The notes: a model not told the origin generated them from the letters alone. Shown: positions 1-8,271, counted from the first letter of the stretch. The stretch is 14,059 nt of DNA from Cyanobacteria bacterium UBA6984 (GCA_002450015.1 DJYG01000010.1:1-14059), one strand, 5' to 3'. Translations and numbers: made by a program.

Positions 1-63
1 GGGATCGAACCGAGGACCTCCCGGGTATGAGCCGAGCGCTCTCACCAGCTGAGCTATCTTGCC
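1..63 (-). tRNA. tRNA-Met (anticodon CAT), 3' end cut by window edge
   Basis: On the minus strand the cloverleaf reads: acceptor 5' strand GGCAAGA, TA, D stem GCTC/GAGC around AGCTGGTGA, anticodon stem CTCGG/CCGGG around loop CTCATAC (anticodon CAT), variable AGGTC, T stem CTCGG and T loop TTCGATC. The window ends two bases into the 3' side of the T stem, so the acceptor 3' strand is missing. The anticodon stem lacks the three consecutive G-C pairs next to the loop that are typical of initiator tRNA, which favours elongator Met. A tRNA-Ile2 with lysidine at C34 cannot be excluded. It lies 63 bp downstream of fliN on the same strand. Confidence 0.93.
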
Positions 64-67
64 ATAA

Positions 68-89
68 AAATATAAATAAATTTATATTT
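68..89. repeat. AT-only inverted repeat between fliN and the tRNA
   Basis: AAATATAAA (68-76) and TTTATATTT (81-89) form a perfect 9-bp stem around TAAA. On the minus strand it lies after fliN and is followed by a short T-rich run. With no G-C pair it would be a weak terminator at best; read-through from the flagellar operon into the tRNA is possible. Confidence 0.3.
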
Positions 90-126
90 TCATTATTTCA
101 TAAAAAAATATTTTTTCAAGTATTTT

Positions 127-678
127 TTATTGAAGTCCATTTAGTTTATTTTCAGGTTCGGACATATTAGTTATACGTAGCCCGAAATGGTCTTCTATAA
201 CAACTACTTCACCGTGAGCTATGAGTTTTCCGTTTGCATACAATTCTACCGGTTCACCTGCAATTTTTTCCAGTTCAACAATTGAGCCTCTTGTTAATTC
301 TAAAACTTTCTTTACGGGTAATGTAGTTCTTCCAAGTTCAACAGTTAACTGTAGCTTTATGTCAAGTAAGTTGTCTAAATTCTTAGCTGCATCTCCTGAA
401 AGACTTTTTGCATCATCAAATGAAGCAAATTTTACAGGTTGAACGGTTACCGTTTCATTATCTTCTTGAGTTGAATTATATGAAGAAGTTTCTGCGCCTA
501 TTGAATCTTCATAGTCAGAAGGCATAGGAGGAATATTAGAAAAAATATCTTCCATTGAAGTTTCTGAATATTCTTGAGCTTCTTCTTTATTTGTATTTTC
601 ATTATTGATAATTATGTTTTCATCTTCTTGTGAAAAATCTTCATCGAAATTTTCGAAATCATCATTGTTTTCTAACAT
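127..678 (-). CDS. fliN: Flagellar motor switch protein FliN (SpoA domain)
   Basis: 183 residues. The C-terminal part (about 103-175) is a SpoA/FliN domain: LLDIKLQLTVELGRT, then KKVLELTRGSIVEL, GEPVELYANGKLIAHGEVVVI and FGLRIT, matching FliN almost word for word. FliN forms the cytoplasmic base of the C-ring with FliM and docks the export ATPase machinery. The first 100 residues are an acidic, low-complexity extension rich in Asp, Glu and Asn, longer than in E. coli FliN (137 residues); near residues 81-86 a PVKFASF stretch resembles the short motif often preceding the domain. An FSQEDE stretch at residues 15-20 faintly resembles a CheY-binding peptide, but the match is poor. The ATG is preceded by AAAGGA at good spacing. 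It is the last gene of the motor operon, 17 bp after fliM. Confidence 0.95.
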   Translation of the reverse strand: MLENNDDFENFDEDFSQEDENIIINNENTNKEEAQEYSETSMEDIFSNIPPMPSDYEDSIGAETSSYNSTQEDNETVTVQPVKFASFDDAKSLSGDAAKNLDNLLDIKLQLTVELGRTTLPVKKVLELTRGSIVELEKIAGEPVELYANGKLIAHGEVVVIEDHFGLRITNMSEPENKLNGLQ

Positions 679-695
679 AAAAATCCTTTCTTATC

Positions 696-1721
696 TTAAA
701 GTTTATCTTTATCGTAATAATGTTTTAGCAAATCTTTTTGATGATCGTATTCTTCCGTAATTTTAACACTCATTTTATTATTAAGTGTTCCCGGACGGGC
801 GAAATATTTTTTTTCATTGTTAACTTTTACAATTAAATCATCAGTTAGTTTTGTATCGAGTTTAATTATATCGCCTTCTTTTAAGTCTAAAAATTCTTCC
901 ATTGTTATTTCTGTTGAACCGAATATTACGCTGATATCAACATTAGATGTATTCAACTTTTGAATCATTTTTTGTCGGTCTTCTGTCGTAGCAACAATAC
1001 CTTTTGTTTGGAAAATATGTTGAGTTGATAAATTGCCCAATACTGTTTCTAAAACAGGATAAGGGAAACATAAAGACATCAATCCAAAATATTTTCCGGC
1101 AATTTGTATTTCAAAAGTTATAAGAGCAACAATTTCGCCTGTTGATGCAATTTGTACTGTTTGGTAATTATTATCAAGTCCTACAATATTTCCGTGAACA
1201 GGAACGATATTGCTCCATGCTCCTTCCAAATTTTTAACAATTCGTTCAATAACTTTTTTTGCTAAAGCTTCTTCTATATCAGTAAGTTCTCTTTGTTTGT
1301 GTTCGCTAAGTCCCAAACCTCCAAGCATTCTATCTACGATGCATGACAATATATCAAAACTTAAACCTAATAAAATCTGTCCTGGCAACGGAGCAAGTTC
1401 AAATATACCAATAGTCATTGGTGAAGGCATTGAACGAATAAATTCATCATAAGTTAATTGGTCTGTTGAAACTACTTCTATTTCTATGCGCATACGAAGA
1501 TATGCAGTGAGGACAAGAGATAATTGTCTTGAAAATTCTTTATGTAAATCTTGTAATGCTCTTAAATGATCTTTTGAAAATTTATCGGGACGTCTGAAAT
1601 TATAAAGCTTGTAGCCTTTTTTATAAGCATCGGCAGCAGCTTCGTCAATAAAATCATAGTCTTCACCATCGGTAAGACTATTTTGATTATAATTATTCAA
1701 TTTGTCTTGATAATCTGACAT
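696..1721 (-). CDS. fliM: Flagellar motor switch protein FliM
   Basis: 341 residues, normal for FliM. From residue 38 the family pattern is clear: KLYNFRRPDKFSKDHLRALQ, then YDEFIRSMPSPMTIGIFELAPLPGQILL, the MLGGLG motif of the middle domain (132-137), LTDIEEALAKKVIERI, and a C-terminal SpoA domain (about 256-325) that pairs with FliN. FliM links FliG to the rest of the C-ring and normally receives CheY-P. The family's N-terminal CheY-P peptide (LSQxEIDxLL) is absent: residues 1-30 are MSDYQDKLNNYNQNS followed by acidic residues. The ATG follows GGAG by 4 nt, and no in-frame upstream start is plausible because fliL ends 12 bp before. Third structural component of the operon after the stator genes and fliL. 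Confidence 0.96.
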   Translation of the reverse strand: MSDYQDKLNNYNQNSLTDGEDYDFIDEAAADAYKKGYKLYNFRRPDKFSKDHLRALQDLHKEFSRQLSLVLTAYLRMRIEIEVVSTDQLTYDEFIRSMPSPMTIGIFELAPLPGQILLGLSFDILSCIVDRMLGGLGLSEHKQRELTDIEEALAKKVIERIVKNLEGAWSNIVPVHGNIVGLDNNYQTVQIASTGEIVALITFEIQIAGKYFGLMSLCFPYPVLETVLGNLSTQHIFQTKGIVATTEDRQKMIQKLNTSNVDISVIFGSTEITMEEFLDLKEGDIIKLDTKLTDDLIVKVNNEKKYFARPGTLNNKMSVKITEEYDHQKDLLKHYYDKDKL

Positions 1722-1733
1722 TCTGCTCCGTTA

Positions 1734-2378
1734 TTATTGTATGATGAATTGACCAAAACTAACTCTTATAACTTCTCTTTCACCGGCAAAAATTGCATTA
1801 ACATCTTCGGTAATTTGTTCTTTTACTAATTCTTTACCTGCTGCTGTCATAACTTCATCAGCAGTTTTGCTTGAAAAATTAGAAATAACAGCATCTCTGA
1901 TTGCAGGTTTGTATTGAGCCATTTCTGCTTCAATAATTTTCATAGGGTCATCTTCAGCTGCTTCACCGTGACCATGACCGCCTTCTTTTTTACCTTCTTC
2001 TTGTTTATTACCTATAACAGGATCGGTAGGTATTCTTGATAACTCAAGTGCTACATTAACTTTCAAGTATTTTTTTTGAGATGCATCATTTAAATTTAAT
2101 ATAAAGTCTCCAAGGTCAACGATAATACCTTTTTGAACTTCTTCTTCGTCTGTTGAAACAACATCTTCATCAACATTTTCTTCTGTATTTAACGATGCGA
2201 GCTTTTTGTTTAAAAGGTTTTCTTGCAAGAAATAATTTACCCCAATAAGCAAAATGCATATTAGTACAGTAGAAATTATGTTAATAAGCACTAATTTGAT
2301 ATTATTATCCAAAGGTGCTTTTACAAGTTCTTCGTTTTCTTTTGGTTTCATTTGTTTTGAATCGTTTGGTTTTGCCAT
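1734..2378 (-). CDS. fliL: Flagellar basal body-associated protein FliL
   Basis: 214 residues. There is a short Lys-rich cytoplasmic start, one membrane segment at about 28-50 (LVLINIISTVLICILLIGV), an acidic linker, then a FliL domain: VDLGDFILNLND, KKYLKVNVALELS, KPAIRDAVISNFSSKTADEV, GKELVKEQI and a FGQFIIQ end. FliL surrounds or supports the MotA/B stator at the flagellar base. Residues about 121-147 are an insertion with Lys/Glu/Gly runs and a GGHGHGE patch, lying between the strand ending LELSRI and the helix starting IIEAEMAQ; I do not recognise it as part of the core domain. The ATG is preceded by GGAG with 6 nt spacing. It sits between motB and fliM. Confidence 0.93.
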   Translation of the reverse strand: MAKPNDSKQMKPKENEELVKAPLDNNIKLVLINIISTVLICILLIGVNYFLQENLLNKKLASLNTEENVDEDVVSTDEEEVQKGIIVDLGDFILNLNDASQKKYLKVNVALELSRIPTDPVIGNKQEEGKKEGGHGHGEAAEDDPMKIIEAEMAQYKPAIRDAVISNFSSKTADEVMTAAGKELVKEQITEDVNAIFAGEREVIRVSFGQFIIQ

Positions 2379-2397
2379 TTTTATCTCCGATTTTAAT

Positions 2398-3012
2398 TTA
2401 TTTTTTCAAAATAATTATATCAACTCTACGGTTTAATAATCTTCCATCATTTGATGTATTATCTGCAATTGGCATATATTCACCATATCCGACTGCGGAT
2501 AATCTTTTGGGTTCTATTTTTTTAGTTTTAAGCATGTATGCAATAATATTTGTTGCTCTAGCTGTTGATAATTCCCAATTTGAAGGAAATTTTTTGCTAC
2601 TTATTGGTGTTGAGTCTGTATGACCTTCCACTACAATATTATTATCTATTTTTGTAATTGTGTCTATTATTTTATTAATTGTAACGATTGCATCTTTTTT
2701 TATGTCGGCAGAACCTTCGTCAAACAATATAGAGTTATTTAGTCTTATAACTAGTCCTCTTCCGTCTTTTAGATATTTAATACCTTCTGTTTGTTCAATA
2801 TTTTCATTAAAAAGTTTTTTTAATTCATCAAGTTGTTCTATTTGTTCCATAGCTGCTGTTTCAGATATAATTTTTGCCTGATGTTTTGTTATATTTTGAG
2901 AAACTGCGTATAAAACCATAAAAAGTGCCAAAAGCATTGTTACTAAATCAGCATAAGACACAACCCAACGGTTAATATAATCTTTTGAATTTGAGTAGTA
3001 TTCGTTTCGCAT
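2398..3012 (-). CDS. motB: Flagellar stator protein MotB
   Basis: 204 residues, short for MotB (E. coli has 308). One N-terminal membrane helix at about 17-39 holds the proton/cation-carrying Asp in VSYADLVTMLLALFMVLY (D22). A linker of only about 40 residues leads to an OmpA-like peptidoglycan-binding domain: ILFDEGSADI, VEGHTDSTPI (128-137), NWELSTARA (145-153), LSAVGYGEYMPIADN and LNRRVDIII (193-201). MotB anchors the stator to the cell wall and forms the ion channel with MotA. Its ATG shares one base with the motA stop (TAATG on the minus strand), implying translational coupling; GAGG in the 3' end of motA lies 10 nt before the ATG. Confidence 0.96.
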   Translation of the reverse strand: MRNEYYSNSKDYINRWVVSYADLVTMLLALFMVLYAVSQNITKHQAKIISETAAMEQIEQLDELKKLFNENIEQTEGIKYLKDGRGLVIRLNNSILFDEGSADIKKDAIVTINKIIDTITKIDNNIVVEGHTDSTPISSKKFPSNWELSTARATNIIAYMLKTKKIEPKRLSAVGYGEYMPIADNTSNDGRLLNRRVDIIILKK

Positions 3013-3788
3013 TATCTTTTTGCCTCAAATCCTCTATATTTATTGTGAAAGCGCAAATAGCTTATTAATTTTTCTTCAATAATTGCCGGATTTTCTTGCA
3101 TTTGAATTGAAATTATACCTTGTAAAATAACTTCTTTTAGCAAGATTTTTTCTCTAGTTTTTTGTTTTAAATTTCCTGCAATTGGCAAAAATATGAGATT
3201 TGCAAATCCAACACCATAAAGAGTTGCAACAAATGCTGTTGCGATACCAACACCAACGACATCAAGATTTTCAATGTCTTGCATAACTCTTATTAAACCC
3301 ATGACAGCACCTACAACTCCAAATGTTGGAGCATATCCGCCAAGTGCTTCAAATACTCGAGATGATATAAGTTCTTCTTCTTCCTCATAGGATATTTCTG
3401 CTGATAGAATGTCATATACTAATGATGTATTATCGACATCAATAGCAAGTTGGAGTCCTCTTGCAAAAAACGGTTCAGAAACTTTTGATAAAACTTCTTG
3501 AACAGAAAATAAGCCGTTTCTTCTTGCAAAATATGCAATTTGTACTATTTCACCGATAATTTTAGTCGAATTGTCAGGATTTTTTTTGAAAACTTCACTA
3601 ATACTTTTGCAAGCATTCATTAAAGTTTGTAAATTAAAATTAAGTAATACAGCACAAAAGCTGCCTCCAATTACAATACAAAAAGCCGCCGGCTGTATAA
3701 GCATGCTAAGAGAGCCACCATCAAATTTTTGGCTTATTACAATTAATGTTATTCCAAAGAATAAAGCAAATAATGCTGTAAAGTTCAA
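3012..3788 (-). CDS. motA: Flagellar stator protein MotA
   Basis: About 258 residues from the chosen start. Four membrane segments are visible; the conserved AYFARRNGLFSVQEV region carries the charged residues that contact FliG. The late segments contain YAPTFGVVGAVMGLIRVM and FLPIAGNLK, with the two conserved prolines. MotA forms the ring around the MotB dimer and turns the rotor. Start choice: an upstream ATG at 3821 adds 11 residues (MIILLKVEGFI) but has no ribosome binding site. The TTG at 3788-3786 is preceded by GAGGGA with 6 nt spacing and gives a start MNFTALFALFFG, which fits the family better. It is the first gene of the leftward motA-motB-fliL-fliM-fliN operon. Confidence 0.93.
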   Translation of the reverse strand: MNFTALFALFFGITLIVISQKFDGGSLSMLIQPAAFCIVIGGSFCAVLLNFNLQTLMNACKSISEVFKKNPDNSTKIIGEIVQIAYFARRNGLFSVQEVLSKVSEPFFARGLQLAIDVDNTSLVYDILSAEISYEEEEELISSRVFEALGGYAPTFGVVGAVMGLIRVMQDIENLDVVGVGIATAFVATLYGVGFANLIFLPIAGNLKQKTREKILLKEVILQGIISIQMQENPAIIEEKLISYLRFHNKYRGFEAKR

Positions 3789-3821
3789 AATAAATCCCTC
3801 AACTTTCAATAATATAATCAC

Positions 3822-4057
3822 ATATTTTGTAAAATTTGGCTAAAACTTAAAAAAAGTAAATAATTCTAAATTGTAGTAGCCTGATAGCTATGATAAAAAA
3901 TCGCCGTCTTATTATATGTTTTTTGTATAATTTTTATAGGTAATTTGTTTTATTAAAATTTTTGTAAATTTTTTGTAACAAATAGGGCAAAAGCATGCAA
4001 AAAAAAATATTCACAGACCTTGTTAATAATATAAAAGTGTGTGTATAAGGAATAGGA
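3822..4057. promoter_or_regulatory. Divergent intergenic region between motA and the GH13 gene
   Basis: This AT-rich region must hold the promoters for the leftward motor operon and the rightward GH13 gene. A TATAAT reads rightward at 3926-3931 and a TATAAT reads leftward at 3916-3911, 9 bp apart. Neither has a recognisable TTGACA-like box at 16-18 bp, so both are only candidates. AAGGA at 4047-4051 lies 6 nt before the GH13 ATG. I could not find a convincing flagellar sigma-28 site. The region also holds the small leader ORF listed separately. Confidence 0.4.
3995..4048 (+). CDS. Possible 17-residue leader peptide ORF upstream of the GH13 gene
   Basis: The ORF MQKKIFTDLVNNIKVCV starts at ATG 3995, with TAGGG at 3983-3987 giving 7 nt spacing. 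Its TAA (4046-4048) overlaps the AAGGA Shine-Dalgarno (4047-4051) of the GH13 gene, so ribosomes ending here would sit on that site. An arrangement like this could couple or tune translation of the large downstream gene. It is very short, and an ORF of this length occurs often by chance in AT-rich DNA. No codon runs suggesting an amino-acid attenuator are seen. Confidence 0.25.
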   Translation: MQKKIFTDLVNNIKVCV

Positions 4058-7000
4058 ATGAAAGTTAATTTAAACGTATTTAAACCGGCAAAAGCAGTTA
4101 ATTTTACAGGATTTAACCACAAAAAATCAGAAAATGGAGCTCAAGAGTTTGAATTTAACTTCCCTCATGACAGAAACAAATATGACTGTTATTTGGAAGT
4201 TTTTAGCGTTAAAAAAGATAAAAATGACAATTACAATGTTGATAAAATGTTAAAAAATACCGATTTAAATGTTAATTCGGTAAAAATCCCTTATGGCGGT
4301 GTTAAAATTGATATGGGTTACGCTTATGATGAATTAGAATCAAAAGCTCCATTTGCATACCGTTATAAATTAGTTGATAAACGTGATAATTCAAAATCAT
4401 TCTATCAAGTTGATGCAGGTTCTGTAATTGACTATTCAAAAAATGGTAATTTTGATAAATTTAACCTTGTAATGCAAGATGGAACACAAGTTGCAAAAGG
4501 CGGTTCAATGACTCTTGCTTTACCTGATTCTTATGCAGTTGGCTGGGTTTATGATGAAAACGGTAAACCTGCTTTAAACAAAAAACTTGAAGAAAAATCA
4601 AAATATGCAACAAAAACTTTCTCTAATAAAATGGGTGGTAACTTAGCAGGTATTGAAGCTAATATTGATAAACTTAAAAAAGCAGGTTATTCAAGAATCG
4701 TTTCAACTCCTATATTTACAGATGACAGCTTATCATCTCACAGTTACTGGAATAAAAACTGTATGCAAATGTCAAATTCAATAGGTAATATTGACAACTA
4801 TGCATCTTTACAAAAGAAATTATTTAAAAACGGTATTAACTTTGTTTCAGACGGTGCGTTTGTAAATGAAGGCTTGGAAGGTGTTCACTTTAAACACATG
4901 TTAAAATGGGGTGAACAATCTCCATATTATAACTGGTTCAGAGCAAGCGGTTTACAATCAGGACCTTTATCAATGGGTATCTTTGCAAAAAACAAAGATT
5001 ATGTAGAACATAAAATTGTAAACTCTCCATATAAATATGAACAAGGCGAAGACGGTCAAATTAAATCTTCTAAAAATCCTGATTATGATTCTAAAAAACC
5101 AACATTTGTTCAAATTTATGACAGCAGATTAGTTTCTGAAGAAGATAAAAAAGATACTAAACACTTAATTAAATCTTATGACAAATTAGATACAGGTAAT
5201 GCTTATGATATAAACAACCACAATGACACAGTTGTTCCTTATTCATTCGAAATTAATCCTGAAACTTATGACAAAAACGTTAAAAACTTAAATGCATATA
5301 ACAAAAATGCTGACAAGAAAATAATGTTAAATCAACCTCTTGCAGCAAAATTCTTGACTCAATCAGAATCTTATGTTTTAGAAGATAAATATGAAAATGG
5401 TTTTGAAACATGGGACGCTAATACAGATATTGCAAAATTAAACTTTGTATTCTCTCATGCAGACACAAAACGTTTGGAAAATCTTGATCCACACGAAAAA
5501 GAATTCCAAACAAATAAAATTAAAGCTAAAAACTTTGAAGCTCAAGATTATGTTGTAAATTCAGGTAAATACTGGACAAGAAAAACAAACGATATTTTAA
5601 ATGAATATGTTGCTCATTCATTAAAGAATGTAAGTTCAGATCCTAAAAAAGCAATGGCTCAAATTGCTGACTTAACTAAAAAAGGTGAACTTCCTGCAAA
5701 TAACGACATTAATGAAAATATTGTTGCAAATGTAATCAATGGCGATTATGAAACAAAAACTTCAAAAGTAACAAGCGATTATAAAGAATTGACACTTCAA
5801 TCAGTAATGTCATTACCTTTAGATTCAATAGAATTTGCAGATGATACAGTTGCAGTTTTAGGTTCTTCATTAGTTACAAACCGTGCAACAAAAGCAAATC
5901 AAATAGGTATGTCACGTTACGAAATGTTTAAAGCAGGTAATCCTCAAGTAACTGCTGAAAACAAAGACACATACGCAAAAGCAGATTCATTATTTACTAA
6001 CGAATTATTCGGATTTGCAAATGATGTAATGCAACAAGTTAATAAAAACTTAGGCGGAAAATTATTTGAAGGAAATAAAGTTACTAAATTCGGTAAGTAT
6101 GTATTACCATTAGTTAACCAAGATATAGCAAAATATGCTTTAGTTAAAGCTGTTGCTCCAAAAACTCAAGCTAAAGTTAATGAAGATGGTACTGTTTCTT
6201 ATGATTATGATAAAATGAAAGAAGAAACAACATTAGCTTCAATGGGTATATTAGCAGATTCTCCTGAAGATGAAGCAAACTTACTTGTTAAACACTTAAA
6301 ATCAGGTATAAGAAGAATATCTGCTTCAGATAAAGACCAAATTACAAAAGCTGTTACAAAACGTTTAGAAGGTTTAGATGAAAACAGTTTTGCATTAGCT
6401 GAAATGATTGTTGACAGAAACAATGCAGGTCTTGACTGGAGAATTGACGCAGCAAAAGATATTGCTGATATGGATGCTTTAAGAAACGGCAATGCTAACT
6501 TTAAAGATGAATGGTCAAGTGTTGTTGATTTTTGGAGAAATTTCTCTAAAGGTGTTATAGGTGAAAACAAAAATGCATATATGGTAGCAGAAGTTACTGA
6601 TGAATTTGCTTTACACGATGCTTCAGGCAAATACTCAACAGCAAAAGATGCTGTAATGAAGTTACACCAAGAAGCAGGCATGACAAGTATTGCAAATTAC
6701 TCATACTTCTTCACTGATGTTGCTAATATCTTTAACAAAGATATTACAACAGGTGCAACAATTGATCAAAACGGAAGAGAAAGAAAAATCTTTGATAAAA
6801 TGGTTGGTGGAGATAACTATTTAAATTCAGCACCATTAGATTCAATATTATACTCTTATACATTTGTAGGCAACCACGATAAACCTCGTATGTTGCACTG
6901 CTTATCATTAGATATGGAATTATTCCACACTAATTTTGCAAATAACTACAATCACAAGAAAATTGCAGCTGCAGTTTTGAAAGATAAAATGTATGATCAA

Positions 7001-8134
7001 GTTACTGATTGGGATATAAACAGTATTGATTTCAACAAAGTAAGCAACAAAGCAATAGCTATGGGTGATGCAATCAAAGGTGGTTTCGGAAAAGCTTTAG
7101 GCAAAGTGTTCCAAGGTCAAAGAAAAGATGAAGCATTCTCAGCAATCAGCAAATCAGTTGCAGATTTAGCTTCAGGTAAATTCGGAGATAAAGAATTCTC
7201 AGCTGATGCATTCGGTACAAAACCTTTTGATGTTACTATCAAAGCTGTTATGACTCAAGCTGAAAAGAAACACGGCTTAAAATTAAGCAACGAAGAAAAA
7301 TCAAAATTATTCAATGCAACATTTGAAACTATTTTAAAACCGGGAATGAGCAAATTCAAAGCAATGATGGGATTCTTGGTAAGCTTACCTGGTAACCCAA
7401 CAATGTACGCAGGTGATGAATTAGGTATCACAGGCTACGAAGAAAAAGCTAAAAACGTTTACTTACAAAACCGTGGCTCATTACACTGGGAATGGTTAAA
7501 TGATAACAACAAACAATTCATCAAAGACTTCTACAATGAAATGAATGCTACAATGGCATTAAGAGAACGTCCTGAATTGAAAGCTTTAAATGATGGTGCG
7601 CCATTCACATTGGATTTACACCATGATACTCAATCAGGAAAACCTGTTTCAGCAATTTTAAGACAATCTGCTGACGGTGCAATGGCTGTAACATTATTCA
7701 ACGCTAATAACGTAAACTTAGATAAAGAAGCAGAATATGTTCCAACTCACGTTAAATTAGACAGCATTTCATTACACACAACTGATAATGATAAAGTTGG
7801 TTTAAGAGGCGGATTACAAGTTGGTACAACATTCAAAAACGCTGATGATAGAGATAAATCTGTTTACAAAGTTTGTGAAGATGGTGGAAACTACTTCATT
7901 AAACGTTTCAATAGCGAAGAAGATTACAAACACGTTATGGCAACAGGCAGATACAGAGATGATAACAAAATTGATATGTACAACAGCACATTGATTTTAT
8001 ACTCAGTTCCTGAACAAAAAGAAGTTAAAAAATCAAGAGTAATGTACAATCCTCAATACAATTTTGTATCAAATCCTTATCAATCAGCTAAAAAAGTTGA
8101 AACCGGTTCAAAATTAGCATTACTTGCAAAATAA
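4058..8134 (+). CDS. Giant GH13 (alpha-amylase clan) glycosidase-like protein with large insertions
   Basis: 1358 residues. An N-terminal beta-rich region (about 20-150, FAYRYKLVDK) resembles the CBM48-type module of glycogen-acting enzymes. The barrel starts near 200 (GNLAGIEANIDKLKKAGYSRIVSTPIF) and continues through SSHSYW, GINFVSDGAFVNEG (region I, D265) and SPYYNWF. ETWDANTDIAKLNF (450-463) is another family landmark. LDWRIDAAKDI gives the nucleophile D797, MVAEVTDE the acid/base E845, FVGNHD the third Asp D941, and GNPTMYAGDELG (1112-1123) the eighth-strand end. The catalytic trio is intact, so alpha-glucan activity is expected; the exact reaction is unknown. There is no signal peptide, membrane segment or wall anchor, suggesting a cytoplasmic protein or non-classical export. 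Two mostly helical insertions (about 525-790 and 960-1090) make it more than twice the usual size. The N-terminal stretch KAVNFTGF (12-19) recalls the start of the 1369-residue protein in this window. AAGGA lies 6 nt before the ATG. Confidence 0.85.
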   Translation: MKVNLNVFKPAKAVNFTGFNHKKSENGAQEFEFNFPHDRNKYDCYLEVFSVKKDKNDNYNVDKMLKNTDLNVNSVKIPYGGVKIDMGYAYDELESKAPFAYRYKLVDKRDNSKSFYQVDAGSVIDYSKNGNFDKFNLVMQDGTQVAKGGSMTLALPDSYAVGWVYDENGKPALNKKLEEKSKYATKTFSNKMGGNLAGIEANIDKLKKAGYSRIVSTPIFTDDSLSSHSYWNKNCMQMSNSIGNIDNYASLQKKLFKNGINFVSDGAFVNEGLEGVHFKHMLKWGEQSPYYNWFRASGLQSGPLSMGIFAKNKDYVEHKIVNSPYKYEQGEDGQIKSSKNPDYDSKKPTFVQIYDSRLVSEEDKKDTKHLIKSYDKLDTGNAYDINNHNDTVVPYSFEINPETYDKNVKNLNAYNKNADKKIMLNQPLAAKFLTQSESYVLEDKYENGFETWDANTDIAKLNFVFSHADTKRLENLDPHEKEFQTNKIKAKNFEAQDYVVNSGKYWTRKTNDILNEYVAHSLKNVSSDPKKAMAQIADLTKKGELPANNDINENIVANVINGDYETKTSKVTSDYKELTLQSVMSLPLDSIEFADDTVAVLGSSLVTNRATKANQIGMSRYEMFKAGNPQVTAENKDTYAKADSLFTNELFGFANDVMQQVNKNLGGKLFEGNKVTKFGKYVLPLVNQDIAKYALVKAVAPKTQAKVNEDGTVSYDYDKMKEETTLASMGILADSPEDEANLLVKHLKSGIRRISASDKDQITKAVTKRLEGLDENSFALAEMIVDRNNAGLDWRIDAAKDIADMDALRNGNANFKDEWSSVVDFWRNFSKGVIGENKNAYMVAEVTDEFALHDASGKYSTAKDAVMKLHQEAGMTSIANYSYFFTDVANIFNKDITTGATIDQNGRERKIFDKMVGGDNYLNSAPLDSILYSYTFVGNHDKPRMLHCLSLDMELFHTNFANNYNHKKIAAAVLKDKMYDQVTDWDINSIDFNKVSNKAIAMGDAIKGGFGKALGKVFQGQRKDEAFSAISKSVADLASGKFGDKEFSADAFGTKPFDVTIKAVMTQAEKKHGLKLSNEEKSKLFNATFETILKPGMSKFKAMMGFLVSLPGNPTMYAGDELGITGYEEKAKNVYLQNRGSLHWEWLNDNNKQFIKDFYNEMNATMALRERPELKALNDGAPFTLDLHHDTQSGKPVSAILRQSADGAMAVTLFNANNVNLDKEAEYVPTHVKLDSISLHTTDNDKVGLRGGLQVGTTFKNADDRDKSVYKVCEDGGNYFIKRFNSEEDYKHVMATGRYRDDNKIDMYNSTLILYSVPEQKEVKKSRVMYNPQYNFVSNPYQSAKKVETGSKLALLAK

Positions 8135-8151
8135 AAAACAACATATAATGT

Positions 8152-8197
8152 AAAGCGGGGTTGGCTGTTATACCAATCCTGCTTTATTTTATAAGTT
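8152..8197 (+). terminator. Intrinsic terminator after the GH13 gene
   Basis: AAAGCGGGGTTGG (8152-8164) pairs with CCAATCCTGCTTT (8173-8185) over 13 positions, with two G-U wobbles that only work in the rightward RNA. The loop is CTGTTATA and a T-rich tail follows. The wobble polarity supports termination of the plus-strand gene. Confidence 0.8.
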
Positions 8198-8209
8198 TTT
8201 AAGCAAAAT

Positions 8210-8238
8210 TCGAAAATTTTAAATTGATATGCTATAAT
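8210..8238 (+). promoter_or_regulatory. Extended -10 promoter for the pilin-like gene
   Basis: TGCTATAAT (8230-8238) is a perfect extended -10. TCGAAA (8210-8215) is a 4/6 match to the -35 box at exactly 17 bp. The predicted start is near 8245, leaving a leader of about 27 nt with AAAGGA (8257-8262) before the ATG at 8272. Confidence 0.7.
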
Positions 8239-8271
8239 AATTTTAAAATTTTGCAGAAAGGATATTAATAA

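Noticed and set aside
1618..1641. Shared AADAYK between FliM (residues 29-34) and the 54-residue protein (9-14)
   Set aside because: Six common residues with different surroundings; most likely chance.
3880..3960. Flagellar sigma-28 promoter for the motor operon
   Set aside because: A GGCGAT-like sequence reads leftward, but TAAA lies 27 bp away rather than about 15, so the spacing is wrong.
6205..6681. A 158-residue minus-strand open frame inside the GH13 gene
   Set aside because: It is antisense to conserved GH13 sequence, including the nucleophile region; no ribosome binding site or family match. It is a shadow of the real gene.
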